Shown in pieces: positions 1 to 11,673 of a DNA stretch of 64,000 bases. The position numbers and the translations under genes are program-made. The first letter of the stretch is position 1, and every line of letters starts with the position of its first letter. The notes beneath the pieces were generated by a model. The model saw only the letters and a program-made list of their open reading frames with translations. It did not search any database and was not told the origin of the DNA. Source of the DNA: Plantago ovata (taxonomy: Eukaryota; Streptophyta; Magnoliopsida; Lamiales; Plantaginaceae); assembly GCA_028274465.1 (NCBI GenBank), contig CM051457.1, forward strand, positions 106,949,982 through 107,013,981. The letters are read 5' to 3'.

Positions 1-300
1 TAAAGCAATGACAATTGACAAACAAGCAGTAAAGAGTATAGTACAATCAAACTCTAGAACCATCAACACAAGCAAAATCACAAACCGGAATGAATTATCA
101 ATTATCTAAACCTTGTAGCTGAATTAAAAGAAAAAAGAAAAACAATATAGAATCAATTTGATTCCACAATGAACAGCGCAAAAAGCTACCGGAATATCGG
201 ATTGATTGCAAACAGAGCTGTGAATTGATGAAACAAAGTATGATTAGAATTTGCAGAAACAGTATGTGTAATTGAAGGAGTTTGAGAATGATTTGATTAC

Positions 301-430
301 CTAAGCTGAGAAAAGGTTTACAGGTCGATCGCTTGAGTGAGAGAGAGACTAATTGAGGAAAGTTAATCGAATCATCAATTTGCTTTCTTCTTCTTCTTCT
401 ACGTGTAAATAAGGCTTGCAGTGTGCTAAT
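301..430 (-). other. possible 5' UTR exon of a gene running off the left edge
   Basis: Read on the minus strand, this CT-rich stretch ends in a good splice donor (CAGCTTAG followed by GTAATC, exon end at 301). It looks like an untranslated leader exon, and a TTC run at about 387-399 fits that. No coding sequence is visible between 1 and 300, which would be intron. The gene itself would lie outside the window. This is inferred from splice-site and composition cues only. Confidence 0.3.
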
Positions 431-480
431 GTGTTATATACACACTGTATTGCAACAATTGCAGACTTTCCCCAACTTTC

Positions 481-2128
481 GATGTAAATTGTAATTTGAA
501 CCCGCCAGTATTTAAGTATTTTTTGCCAGAGTAGAATACTATGCTTGATTTTTATTTTTATTTTTATAATCTTTTTATCTTTTTATTTTTAACATGACAC
601 TAAGATTTTAAATAGACGCCAAATAGTCAAATACACAAACATTTTTACACCATAGTCCACAGGCAAAGTTTCCTTCCACGTACAAAAAATGTAGATCGGT
701 TTTAACGACTGTCTAATGTATTGTTGAAATTGTTTACTATCAAAACACAACTTAGATTAGATTTGATAGTGACACGACTTCAATTTAGGTGCATTAAGTT
801 AAATGGTTTCTATGCTTGACTAAGAACTCATTTTGAAATAATTTTTCATTAACTGTATTAGAGAGCACTTTGGTTTGGTTTTGAAGAAGATTTAACCATG
901 ATAAATCTCTCATTGATACTTACAACTTTTGAAAGGTTTAAATGTCATGTTTCTTGGAAAGTGGTATGAAATTTACGATGAGTAGTTGCAATATTTGTCG
1001 TTTGAAAAAAAATACGATGGATGAGTTTTTTACTGTCTACAAGGATGTTTTTTCTTTTTTTTCAAAGAAACAATATATAAACGAAATAGTGTGTGATTTT
1101 ATACTTATGAAATTAGAAAAATACATTTTTCATCTTTTATGAAATTTTGTGAATGCATTTTAAAATCAGAATGACACAAACATATTAGGCATATTTTTAT
1201 TTTGAAAACGACTTTTCTTAAGTTTGAGTTTTTACTTTGACTTGGATGACATGCAAGAACCCCGAAACGAAATGCAATGTGATGATAAGTCTTCGCGACT
1301 AGCACAGGTAATATGCAACCACGACCCACATAAAGCATATCACACAGAATGTGACAAAGGGAGTTGGGGTTCTTACATGTCAGTGAAGGGGAGTTGGGAT
1401 GGTGAAGAAGAGGTGCAGGGTTCGATTCTATAAGGTGGTATAGTATGATGTATAGCAGTAACGTCCGGAGTAATTGTAATATTTGTCGTCTAAAAAAGAT
1501 ACTTCGTACACAGAATCTGACAAAATCATAAATTCTAAAAAATAACCTTCCTTATTTGCAACTTTTATTTATTTATGTTGTGCAATCGGTTCTGTGAAAG
1601 TTCCAAGACATTTGACACGTATTAATAGTCAAATTTAATTATATTATTTTTACTTTTAGAAACATTTAATATTCCCCCCCCCCCCCCCAATCTGGATTCG
1701 TGTGCCTTTTGCAGCCAGTTATCCTAATTGATTTCTATGAGATACCGGGTCGGACTTAACCATATACTGTAGCTCACATAATATATTAAAAATATATGTT
1801 GCAAGGAAGATGATACTCTAACACAACTGGGTTATCGAATGCCAGTGCCACTTCTCAAGTTGGCACTTCATAACAATGTCCAAGGAAAAAAAGACTTAGC
1901 ACATTGCATCAAACCCTTCACTACTGCCCTATTAATTGGAGTGAAAAGCAAAAATGTGCATAGATAAACAGCTTTATTATTACAGGAACTTCAGATACAA
2001 ATTGGAACGTCTCACTACGTTCACTTGTGTTCTTCGTTTGTTTGCATGATCTTCCGAATACAGCTATTCAGCATTATGGGTGAACATAGTTACTAGAGTC
2101 TAGAGTGGAGAAAGACTCTGCCTGGCAA
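481..2128. other. intergenic stretch, no gene seen
   Basis: AT-rich DNA with only short unsupported reading frames. It contains a run of about 15 C at 1674-1688. At about 1404-1413 there is a sequence like a pol III B box (GGTTCGATTC), but no convincing A box or SINE body accompanies it. Confidence 0.5.
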
Positions 2129-5100
2129 CTACTTGATAGATCCGTGTCTGACAGTTTCCTCAGCTCTTGTGAAAGCATCTGTAAGGACATCCAGACTCCA
2201 ATCCTTTACGTCCTCCTGGAAGATAACAAACATTCAAGCCTCCATATGACATACTTGGAACAAATAGTACTGAAAGATCAGTTTTTTAGACTGGGAACGT
2301 GTAACTGTGTAAGCAGTAATTGATAAGCTGCCTGTGTGTGGTTTTCCTAAATCAGTGACATACTCGAGCTATATCATGCTCTGTGTTTCTCAGATATTCT
2401 GTTAAAGGGGAATGAAAGAACAAATTCTCATCTCATGCGACCAGATTAATTGCAAGGATCATAAGACATCACACTCTTTGCAAGAGAATCAAGGCGTCCA
2501 AACTTAAAGCAGTGACTCAACTTCTACATTCATTTGTTCACTCTATAGATTGTAAACTAAAATTAGTCAAAATGAACCTAAACAGATAAAAGATCATAAT
2601 GACATAAAGTTCATCTACCTAAGAGTTTTAAATGGAAAACGTGTCCTGTTCAACAAGATACCTTATCCACATGCTAAGTACGATTGGTAGGTTTTTAGAT
2701 CATTCACAACAGTTATGAATTCAAGGAATGCCGTTAAATGGGGAAACCATCCCACCAGGCATTACATTCAAGAAAGTACAGAATTAATCTGAATATTCTT
2801 GATCAACACACGTCATACAACCAGAGAAAGTGTGATAGAAACAATGATCTTTTTCTTGCATCCATACTGTAGAAAACCAGTACTCACACACAATGATCAA
2901 GTTTGTTGAAAAAACAAATGATGTGCATAATACATAACGATTGATTAAAACTAACGATCACTTTTCTTGCATCCATACTCGTAGAACTAGTATTTACAAT
3001 ATGATCACATTCACTGAACCAAACAAAGCGGAAATGGTCGATAATGATTCTGCTGCTAAAAACTATTCTAGGTACTGTAAACATATCAAGAAATTTACTT
3101 CTTTGCGCGATAAATCTTCCCGTATGAGGTGTCACCTTTAAATTGGCACTTTTTCTAAATTCTAGACTCCATGGATAAGTTAAATGCTTGATGCTTCTAT
3201 TTGATATTTAAAAACAAAAGAATCTTTGGAAGGTGGACCCTGGAAACGTGAATGTGTTTAGATTTGATATAAGCTAAGGGTTTCAGGGGAATATGTGAGA
3301 CAATTAGAGAGTTTTGAGATTGTGAATAAGTGGGAGTTACTGGAACTCCACAGCTTAAAATTTGGTAAAACCAAATTGACATGTACCAAAGGGCTAATAT
3401 TGGAGGGTTGCAAATGGCAAAAATTGAACAGTACACAGCACTAGGACCAAACGATTTTTAGCATTACAATTCGGGGACATCTTATTAGACAAGGTCTAAT
3501 CAACTAGGAGTTACACAAAAGTGTAATTGGTTTAGAACCTACCAAGTTTAGTTGTTGCAATGATTTGCCTTAGCATGGATTGTGACAACTAGAATAAGGA
3601 TCCCAGCCCATCATGATTATATTGTATTAATTCGTACAATTTATGCACAGGGTGCACCAAGTTCGATGTCAGGTATCTTTTTGTGATTGAAATAAACATG
3701 TCTGCCTCTAATTCTAAAATCAAGGTATTAGATATAAGTCACGGCTTATACATTTGTACTGATATGCAGGGCTCACAAACAGCAGAGATGTTTCTTATTG
3801 ATGGTAAGATGAATTAATTGGTTTGATAAATTAATAAATAAATTAGATAAATAATATGATAAATTTATTTAATTATGGAAAATGTATTCTATTGAATAGA
3901 TGTATTTAATTGTGATTTGATTAACAATTAAAATACACTTGGATGAAATTTACGAAAAAGAAAAGGGCCAATTACCTTGATCTTTGACAATTCTAACTTT
4001 TTTTTCTGAATTCCAGTTTTAGGCTTTAAGAACAAACCTTTAAAGCTATCTTAGTCTTCATACGTACTTGTTCTTAGCCTTGTGATTTGTTCTAGTAGAT
4101 CAACATGTTGAGCAACTCAGGAAGTGTCACATCAGTCTTATTCATGTTATAGCTCACTATGAAGCCAAAACATGAATCGGGAAGTGATTGGGGAACCACA
4201 TAGATGGAGATGCGGTTCTCAAACTTGAAATCCAAGAGTGCCCAGCCTCCCAAACAAACCAATCATCTTCAGCACATGGGGAGTGACCTTCCCTCCCTCA
4301 AGTAGCTTGCACCTAAAGTGATCTCTAGCCACTTAGTACATTTCTATACGTGACTGATTGTCAAACAACTTCTTAATATGAACTATCATCTCATAGGCAG
4401 ATATCTAAAGTTGTTTCTGTAATTTTGATGACAATGCAATACATTACAACCCTGGCTTGCCTAACATCCTCAATATGCTTCTTATGAGCTTTCTTGTCAA
4501 ACTTAGCAAGCTCAACAGTATCCTTAGGAACCTTACGAATGAATGCCTTTGTCAGAGACATATATTCAATGTTTTCTTGCTCCAATAACAAACATCAAAT
4601 TCCGGTTCCAATTCGGAAAGTTGGGTCCAGTCAATTTGTTCAATTCCATAAACGTTCTCAATGACCACTAATCAAATCAGAGTTAGGATAAAACTCCTAG
4701 GCTGCTTCATTCAAACAATGTAAACACCAAGCTACATTTGAGAGGATGCAAACTTTAACTTACATGCAGAATTCACGATTATACGGTCATTTCATTGGCG
4801 AATACTCTATTAAATCTAGAACTCAGATTTCGTGTCTGTCCTAATAACTTAATCACTGTCTCTCAATCTTATTAGTTGATCATATTCGAATACCATTTCG
4901 AATATATCACTTGCATTGGCCAATGACTAACGATCTAAATGTAGAGTATTCTCTCTGAATCTATTTGAGCAATGGATCCTAACTTGGCTCAATGACAGGT
5001 TAGGGTCTATGCAGTAGTTAACTACTCACAATTTTAAAAAAAATACCCTTGAGATTCCAACTTCTACAAACAGAAAACTTAACATTGCAAGTGTACGATT

Positions 5101-5509
5101 ATGTAAATCAGTTTGGAGATGATCTTAGTTCTAAAAGGCCAAAAGAGATTGGTGTGTCCAAATTAGTAATTCAAAAATCCTAGTCTCTCCTATCCTTTGT
5201 CCAGAGAAAAGATGACTTACATGATGGACTTGAACCTAGGAACAGGACTTTTTTTTTGTTGTTGGACTTTTACTCATGTTTACCAATCAAACAAGTAATA
5301 TATACTCCATCTCTGCATTTACTTTTACCTCTCACCTTACACTTCTGTTCCACACTCATCAAAGACAAACTTGACACCTCACACCAGAACAATTATTTCA
5401 CTTTCTATTCATTCAATATCCTACACTGTCTATATCAGACTCTAAATAGAACCACTACAACCTATACCTTTGTTCTCATACCATCCAAGCTCTTAAAAAT
5501 AAGATTTAA

Positions 5510-5547
<38 letters not shown>

Positions 5548-7571
5548 TCAAGAGTACTTGAATATGTTGCTAAAGTACTTCATTGTCTGTGTTATTCTTT
5601 GGTGTTTGAATAAAATCCTCATCTCTGGTTGTACTGCATTGGTATACAAAATATACCAAGTTGTGTATTCCAAGTTAAACTTGTATACTTCAAATAGTAC
5701 AAAAAATACCAATCTACAAGAAACACATGATGATTGTAAACTGATGAGTCACTGCAGAGTTAAAGTCATTGAGATAGAATTATTAACGAACTTATGGAGT
5801 ATTCAAGCATTTCCATCATGTTAAGTCCCTGTAAAGATGGATCAAAGCAAAACAGATTTACACACAACTGTAGGTTTTAAACTTTTTGTCAAGATCCCTA
5901 GACACTTATTTTAGAACCAGCATGTACCTTCTCTTCTCTTCGCAATCCAATTCACAACTACAGTTTCAATAATCAATTTAACCACAATGGACTGTATATA
6001 AGGAACCCAAAACAAAATTTTATGCTGTTTGTTAGTTACAGTACTTCAATTTTCAAGGTGAAAATTGCAATATTTTTAGAGGGTTAAGAAAGCTGAAAAT
6101 AAAGGACCCAATTGGTTCATGTAAGTCTTGTGGCTTATATCATGTTCTGAGGAATAGGCTCCCCACCCCAATATGTTTCGAAGAAGAAGGCTGGAGGGGA
6201 GGGGGTCCTGAATGGCAAAAGGAAAAGATGCCATATGAAGAAACACAATGATGGGTAATGGTAATTTCATAACTTAACCTTGTCCCCCCTTGTCATCTTT
6301 AAACCTCACTACTTATGAAAAGGTGCAAAAACTCAAACTTAAATTCGACTTGAACAAATTAAAGAAAAATGAAGCATATCTGAAAACCTTATTTCTGGGA
6401 CGTTAGCAGAAGGTTCCCACAAAGATAGTCAATCCAAATAGTTTTCTGATGGGATTTGATGCCTCACCAGTTACCACAATCATACAAAGAAACAAACTCA
6501 TTTCACGAGATGAAAGTAAAAGAATTATTAGGAATGTGACTTACCAAATGCAATGGTTCCCCAGTCCTTAATCGTGCATTTGGTCGAGCAAGTTTCGATT
6601 CGAATGGGGTCCTTGGCCGCACTTCTCGAACTTCGTCCCACTCCTCACGAGATATCATCCTAACTGTTCCCTGACCAGCAGGGGCATTTTTTATCTTCTG
6701 TTCAATCCTTTCCTGGGACTTGGACTCATCATACTGCAAGGAATTGTATATGGACAGCATTTATATGATACTCTTAGTAGATGAAAACCGGAACATTAGC
6801 TCTAAATATTTCAACAGGTATAATATATAACATTAGAACATCCCCATAAAGAAAAGGATTAATGACATCAGACACTCCGAAAACTCAAGTTTAGTAAATA
6901 CTTGGATTAAATGAAACTCACACTTGGGGGTTATTTCAAAGACAGCTATTTCACCTATCTGTGGAACTATAAGAATAGATTTTAGGCACCAACAGAAAGA
7001 TAGCAAAATGTGTCATTCTTACATAATCAAAGAAAGCTTTCATTTTTATTTCGATGAGTATAAAAATAATCATTGGAACATAGGGGAAGAGGTACTAGGA
7101 ATCTATACAATTATTCATCTGAATCACAGGCGTCAAAACAGAACTTCAACATGTCATAGATTCATATGGACTGCACTCATATGAATCACTTTGTAGCCAA
7201 CCCATCAAACTAAATACTGATTCATGCATTAACCAGGCAGAGCTCAAATATGAAGTCAACAAATTTATGTATCAAATATTTTTAGCAATTGGCCTCATGA
7301 GGGCAAGGAAATGAAACAATACCGTCATCATGAGCTTTGCAGCGAATGCAGTCCCAACCACAGTGAGTACAAGAGGCATAGTAGCCGTGTCAAGCCAAGA
7401 TAATGATTCAGGAACATCAACAAGAAGTTGGTTTCTCTTGGGATTCCTTTTCTTCCTGATCTTCTCAAATTCCGCAATTTTATTCTTCAAAGTTGTACTA
7501 GGACTGCTATTGGAGACTGTATGCACTTGCCTGCAAATTCTTGAAAACGTGGGCCTATGCACCCCAAGCAT
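2129..7571 (-). CDS. conserved plant single-pass membrane protein, 3 coding exons
   Basis: The coding exons on the minus strand are 7323-7571, 6545-6733 and 2129-2215, all with GT-AG borders and all joining in frame. They give 174 residues plus stop TAG. The protein has a basic N-terminus (residues 1-50, including KIRKKRNPKRNQLL) and a hydrophobic segment at about 60-80 (LDTATMPLVLTVVGTAFAAK). A conserved-looking soluble part follows (SREEWDEVREVRPRTPFESK), and the acidic C-terminus begins EDVKDW. I recognise this layout and wording from uncharacterised proteins found across land plants, but I cannot assign a function or symbol. The N-terminus could be an organelle targeting signal, which is an inference. 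The last exon lies 4.3 kb from the second, and gene finders may miss it. That intron (2216-6544) carries the copia relic and the A-tract listed separately. The start chosen is the first ATG of the long frame. Confidence 0.8.
4020..4660 (-). mobile_element. Ty1/copia gag relic, broken
   Basis: The minus-strand translation is recognisably the Gag (UBN2-type) part of a plant Ty1/copia retrotransposon. An N-terminal block resembling LTGPNF is followed by a central block with LAKFDKKAHKKH, then phrases such as FGFIVSYNMNK and LPELLNML, which are characteristic of that domain. The reading is broken in several places, no pol region is attached, and I could not define LTRs. It is an old fossil inside intron 2 of the surrounding host gene, in the same orientation as that gene. 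Confidence 0.7.
5511..5545. repeat. A homopolymer, about 35 bp
   Basis: An uninterrupted run of A in intron 2 of the 2129-7571 gene. It could be the tail of an old retroposed sequence, since the 250 bp before it are T/C-rich and unlike coding DNA. No source or target-site duplication was recognised. Confidence 0.8.
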
Positions 7572-7699
7572 TTTTCAAGAGATATTATTACGGTAGGTGG
7601 GAGAAGGGAGAGCCGACGAAGGAAAAAAAAAAAATAAAAAGTGGTTTTAGCTTGGAATGAGATGGTGGAGCATTTCGTCGAACAGGTTGTGTGCGGCAA

Positions 7700-9235
7700 A
7701 CATTGACGTCAGCTAGGATTGTTTGTTTGATTGCGAACCAAGTTTCACCGAAGCACTCTTCTTCTGTATCTAATAGATTTGTGCAGTTTCACAGTAAGAA
7801 AGGAAAAGGATGATGATGTTCTGGAAAGAGGTACAGGTAGGTGGTGGAATGAAGACGATCATCAGTTGATCAGTAACCGGAAAATATGAAAAGAGAATCT
7901 GAGTGGCTTTGAAGAAGGGATGTTCATGTTATGGACTTATGGTCAACCGGCCTCTTGGGCCTTTTATGTGAGCCAGGCTTCGTGAGGCCGGGACCATTGG
8001 TATTAGAACTCAATTTAAAGTCATGTTTCATTTAACTGAATTAAAAGAGTCTTCTTGATGTGCCTAACTCGAGAAAGCAACTCTTATTTGTGTTCTGATT
8101 TGAGATGTGAGATGAAACGGTTCTATTAAAACCTGACTCTCGGTGTCATCTCGAACGACCTCCTGTGATGGGTTAACCCGGATCATCTCGAATAATTGAC
8201 TTGAGCGATATAATAAATGGATAAAATTATACATAATTAGAGTAAACACATATAGAGAGATAGATCTTTTCCATATAGTAGAAAATGTCAGGCTCAACCA
8301 AATCTCAGTCAAACTAGTTAAAATTATGTCAGATATTTTTAATATAAATAGATTATAAACTATCAATTTAACCATTTCATAACCCTTCCCCCCTCTCTCT
8401 CTCTACGGTATGTCTCTCTCTCTCTCTACCTACTCTAGGTTTCCCACAACCACCGCACCACCTCCACCACCTGCTCACCACCTCCACCATCGCACTCCAC
8501 CACCTGCTTCTTCATGTTCGTCACCCAACAACAACCCCTAAATCAAGAATTGAGGAAATCAGAGGAGCTGTAGAAGAAGAAATGGCACTCATAGAAGAAA
8601 ATTTGATTGTTCGCCCATTGTTGTTTGAGTGTTTGTAGAAGAAATCAATGGAAGATAGAGAGAAAGGGATAAGCAAGGTGGATAGAGAGAGAAAATAGCT
8701 GAAATTTTCTTTTTTTCCTGAAATCTAACTGGTTTTGTTATAACCCGATATGTGTAGACACAACCAAAATGAAACGTAAAACGTGAACAGAAAACCAAAA
8801 CCGAATTGGTGATTATGATTTTTTAACCAAAATTGTCGGTTCAAAATTGAGTAGCGCAAATCAAACCGTGTGGTTCATGGTTTTGAACCGTGAACCGATG
8901 GTTATTGTTTTGGTTACGGTTCGTAGATTTTTATGAAATTGAATCGACGGTTCATGAATCGAGAATTACCGGTTCAAGTTAGGTCTAGATATGTCATATG
9001 TGTGATATGGACATTTTTTACCCGTGAGATTTGATGTGGTAGGATCTGTGAATTTTATTACAAAGGTGACATACTAGTCCATTTTTTGGATCTTTTATAT
9101 GATTGTTCTCCCCAAATACGAACTCATTCTATTTTGTACCATTCAACTCGGGCTTCACTCATATAGCATGATTAACATCATTATTTACACACAACTACAA
9201 AAACACGAAATAGAGACAGTAAAAAAAATCAAGAT
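7700..9235. other. intergenic stretch with CT microsatellites, no gene seen
   Basis: This is the probable upstream region of the 2129-7571 gene. It holds CT runs at about 8392-8430, a CCACCACCT-like stretch at 8445-8510, and a patch at about 8830-8970 full of GGTT and AACC words that can pair with each other. No supported coding frame was found. Confidence 0.5.
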
Positions 9236-9308
9236 GCGGGAATAGCTCAGTTGGAAAAGCGTCATATTGAAGATCTAAAGGTCAGATGTTTGATCCGCGT
9301 TCACCGCA
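9236..9308 (+). pseudogene. tRNA-Phe(GAA) copy, decayed
   Basis: These 73 bases align end to end with the plant nuclear tRNA-Phe: acceptor GCGGG..., D arm AGCTCAGTTGG, anticodon loop TTGAAGA with anticodon GAA, and 3' end TCACCGC plus A. There are two mismatches in the anticodon stem and two in the T stem, and the T loop reads TTTGATC instead of TTCGATC. A T run (CTTTT) follows at 9313. The fold is damaged enough that I read it as a pseudogene or a retroposed copy. A still-transcribed degenerate tRNA is the alternative. Confidence 0.75.
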
Positions 9309-9498
9309 AACTTCTTTTATATAAATAACATGTATTTCTTAAGACTCACCATTTGCTTTTTCTTTTGCTTCTTTTTTGTTCATTTGCCTTTTCTTTTGCT
9401 TCTTTTTATTCATTTATGTTCTCCTTATATGCTTGAGTGCTCAATCGTAGAAGAATGACCATTGTCTATCAACAAGTTTAATCTTATATTTTTTACTC

Positions 9499-9523
9499 TC
9501 TCTCTCTCTTTGTCTCTCTCTCT
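9499..9523. repeat. CT microsatellite
   Basis: A short CT/TC run with one G interruption lies between the tRNA pseudogene and the SINE. Confidence 0.7.
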
Positions 9524-9704
9524 AACAAAAATGGAATTCCTAGATACTTACAAGCATGTGATTGTGCTACTCCCAAGGAGTGAGTAATATCTTGTTTAAG
9601 GTGCATGCACTGGGTGTTTGGTGAGAACAAGATTCTTGGCTTATGCCAACAAACTGATTGGCCACCAGCTTCTGACTAATCTTGATGAAAAGATTGAAGC
9701 ATAG

Positions 9705-9875
9705 TTGGAGTTATAAGGGTGGTAACTGGTAAGGGTGCTGGAGTAGCAATGGAGAGGTCGGGGTTCGAACCTTAACTGAGGCATAAGGTTGGTTTAGGTG
9801 TATTTGGAGTTATAAGGTGGTAAATGAGTAGTGTAGAAGTATGATAGGTAAATTTTCCGTTTCAAAAAAAAAAAA
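9705..9875 (+). mobile_element. SINE with pol III boxes and poly(A) tail
   Basis: A tRNA-derived head carries an A-box-like GGTAACTGGTAAGGG at about 9721 and a near-perfect B box GGGTTCGAACC at 9761-9771. A body of about 90 bp follows, and the copy ends in 12 A residues at 9864-9875. The word GGAGTTATAAGG occurs both at the head (9707) and in the body (9806). The layout matches plant SINEs. A clear target-site duplication was not found, so the exact 5' end is uncertain. Confidence 0.65.
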
Positions 9876-10335
9876 GGTATAGCGACTGATGAGATGCTCT
9901 ACCTCTACAAAAATTAAACAATCATCAACAAAACACAGAACATGTATAGTGAAACCATTCTGAGATAACTTGAGACCTGTGATTTCTCTTATCTTAACTA
10001 TAGCAGATAATGTATAAACAAGTCTGAACAGATTATAAACAAGTAAGGAAATAAAATATCTACTTGGTTCAAGCCTCTTGTTGGTACCCATTCTTGGGAA
10101 ACTATATCTAATAATTAACCCTAATGTCAAATCTTACTGTTTTCACACGATACATAATAAGTTGTACAAGATGGTTAGGAAAATTAAACTTATGTAAAGC
10201 CATTTTCATAAAATTCGATTTTATTCTATCATAAGATTTTTTCTATGTCCAATTGCAAACCCAATAAATGATTTTTTGACTTCCTTTTCTAGGACGTAGT
10301 ATGCAAGAGCTCATGAGCAATCAAGATATTATCAA
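9876..10335 (-). mobile_element. LINE (L1-type) reverse-transcriptase relic
   Basis: The minus strand translates in pieces to the central part of a plant L1 reverse transcriptase. The start reads NILIAHELLH, followed by LQLDIEK. Farther on, a block contains TGLKLSQNGFTIH and CFVDDCLIF, which is the family's catalytic box in the form FVDD. Frames shift at least twice, with internal stops, and the endonuclease domain and 3' end are absent. The relic abuts the poly(A) of the SINE. It is old and non-functional. Confidence 0.7.
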
Positions 10336-11673
10336 TTATACTCCTTCATGGAACAAAACTATTTTGAAATGGTAATCAAGATATTGCGTCTTCTTTTTTA
10401 GGAACTAACTACCACAATTTGAGTACTAATAATCCTTGTATCAAAAGTTCCAATTTTGGAAAAAAAAAGAAAAAAAAAAAAAAAAAAGAGAAGAAGAAGA
10501 AGGCCTTTGACCATTCGAGTCACTTCTACCTTTTTAGGATTAATTGATTTTCACTGCTTCCTTGCAATCTAAACTACACATAATTCTCTCGCAATAAATT
10601 AGCATATTCAACTTCCATTAATGTATCAGAATGCAAATCATATAGTAGATCATTAGCATTTCATATGATCATACATTTCATGATCAATAAAATGTTGACT
10701 ATTTCTATAACAAGCTACTCCCTCGAACTATACACATCACACAGAGTTTTGGGTAATCCCTATCTTCATTCTTCAATAATAATAATAATAATAATAGAAG
10801 AAGAAGAAGAATACATTGTGAAATACATCAATGAAATTGAAAAGTAATGAAAATGTAAAATGGATAGTATAATCTTGCAGGGGGAATAACATTCACTGGT
10901 TTCATCAAAGACATGTACTACACCACTACTAGTATCACTTGGTAAAATTGAATTCACATCATGCATCAAGCCTTAGATGGATCCATGAAACCTCACTATC
11001 AATGTATCACACAGATCTGCAAGCCCAAGGAAACTGGCCAAGTCATTATAGCTACTATAAAGTTTAATTAGTGTTTCAAATCCATCTAATTCCCCTTGAG
11101 ACCAATGCCAATTACAACAGTTCTAAAGTGCATTTTATCCAGCTACTAGTGAGAGTTACTTTACAAGCTCAAGATAAAGCAATGACCGAAGGGCAAACGA
11201 GAAAAAAAAAAAAAAAACAAAGAAGCACACAAATTAAAGAACACCTAATCTCTCACAAAACATGGCCTAATCATATATTTAGATTTTCTCCATTTTGTTT
11301 TGGTACATGTATCACTTGGTTATCAAACACTACATAAATATGCCAAAAAAAATAAGAAAACTCCATCTCACTACTACATTAACAACGGAGATAAAACCTG
11401 TAAAAGACTTCCCTGGGCGACTACAACCCATCTGGTCTACGAGAAGAGAGACATGGCCTGCATGTTCTTATCTCTATTAACTCAAATGTTATTATAAGTC
11501 AAACAAAGACCACAAAAAAAGATGCAGTTTCACTACTATGTTCCATTAATTTACACTTTAGCTCAAGTATTGGCGTCATGTGATTTGCTCCTTCACTTCT
11601 CAATATGTTCCATATCCATAAGAAGCAAGAACTTGGGGAATCGAACTCACTGTTGTTCTCTAAAATATAGTTC
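10336..11673. other. intergenic stretch downstream of the GIP1-like gene, no gene seen
   Basis: AT-rich sequence with an A-rich/GAA run at about 10459-10500, an AAT run followed by GAA at about 10778-10811, and an A tract near 11200-11216. The part next to 11674 probably holds the 3' UTR of the minus-strand GIP1-like gene. Short frames here look random. Confidence 0.5.

Noticed and set aside
1380-1450. Possible SINE around a B-box-like GGTTCGATTC
   Set aside because: No A box at proper spacing, no tail and no target duplication.
4740-5230. Possible LTR or leader of the copia relic
   Set aside because: It is upstream of the gag fossil on its strand, but no primer-binding site or second LTR copy could be seen.
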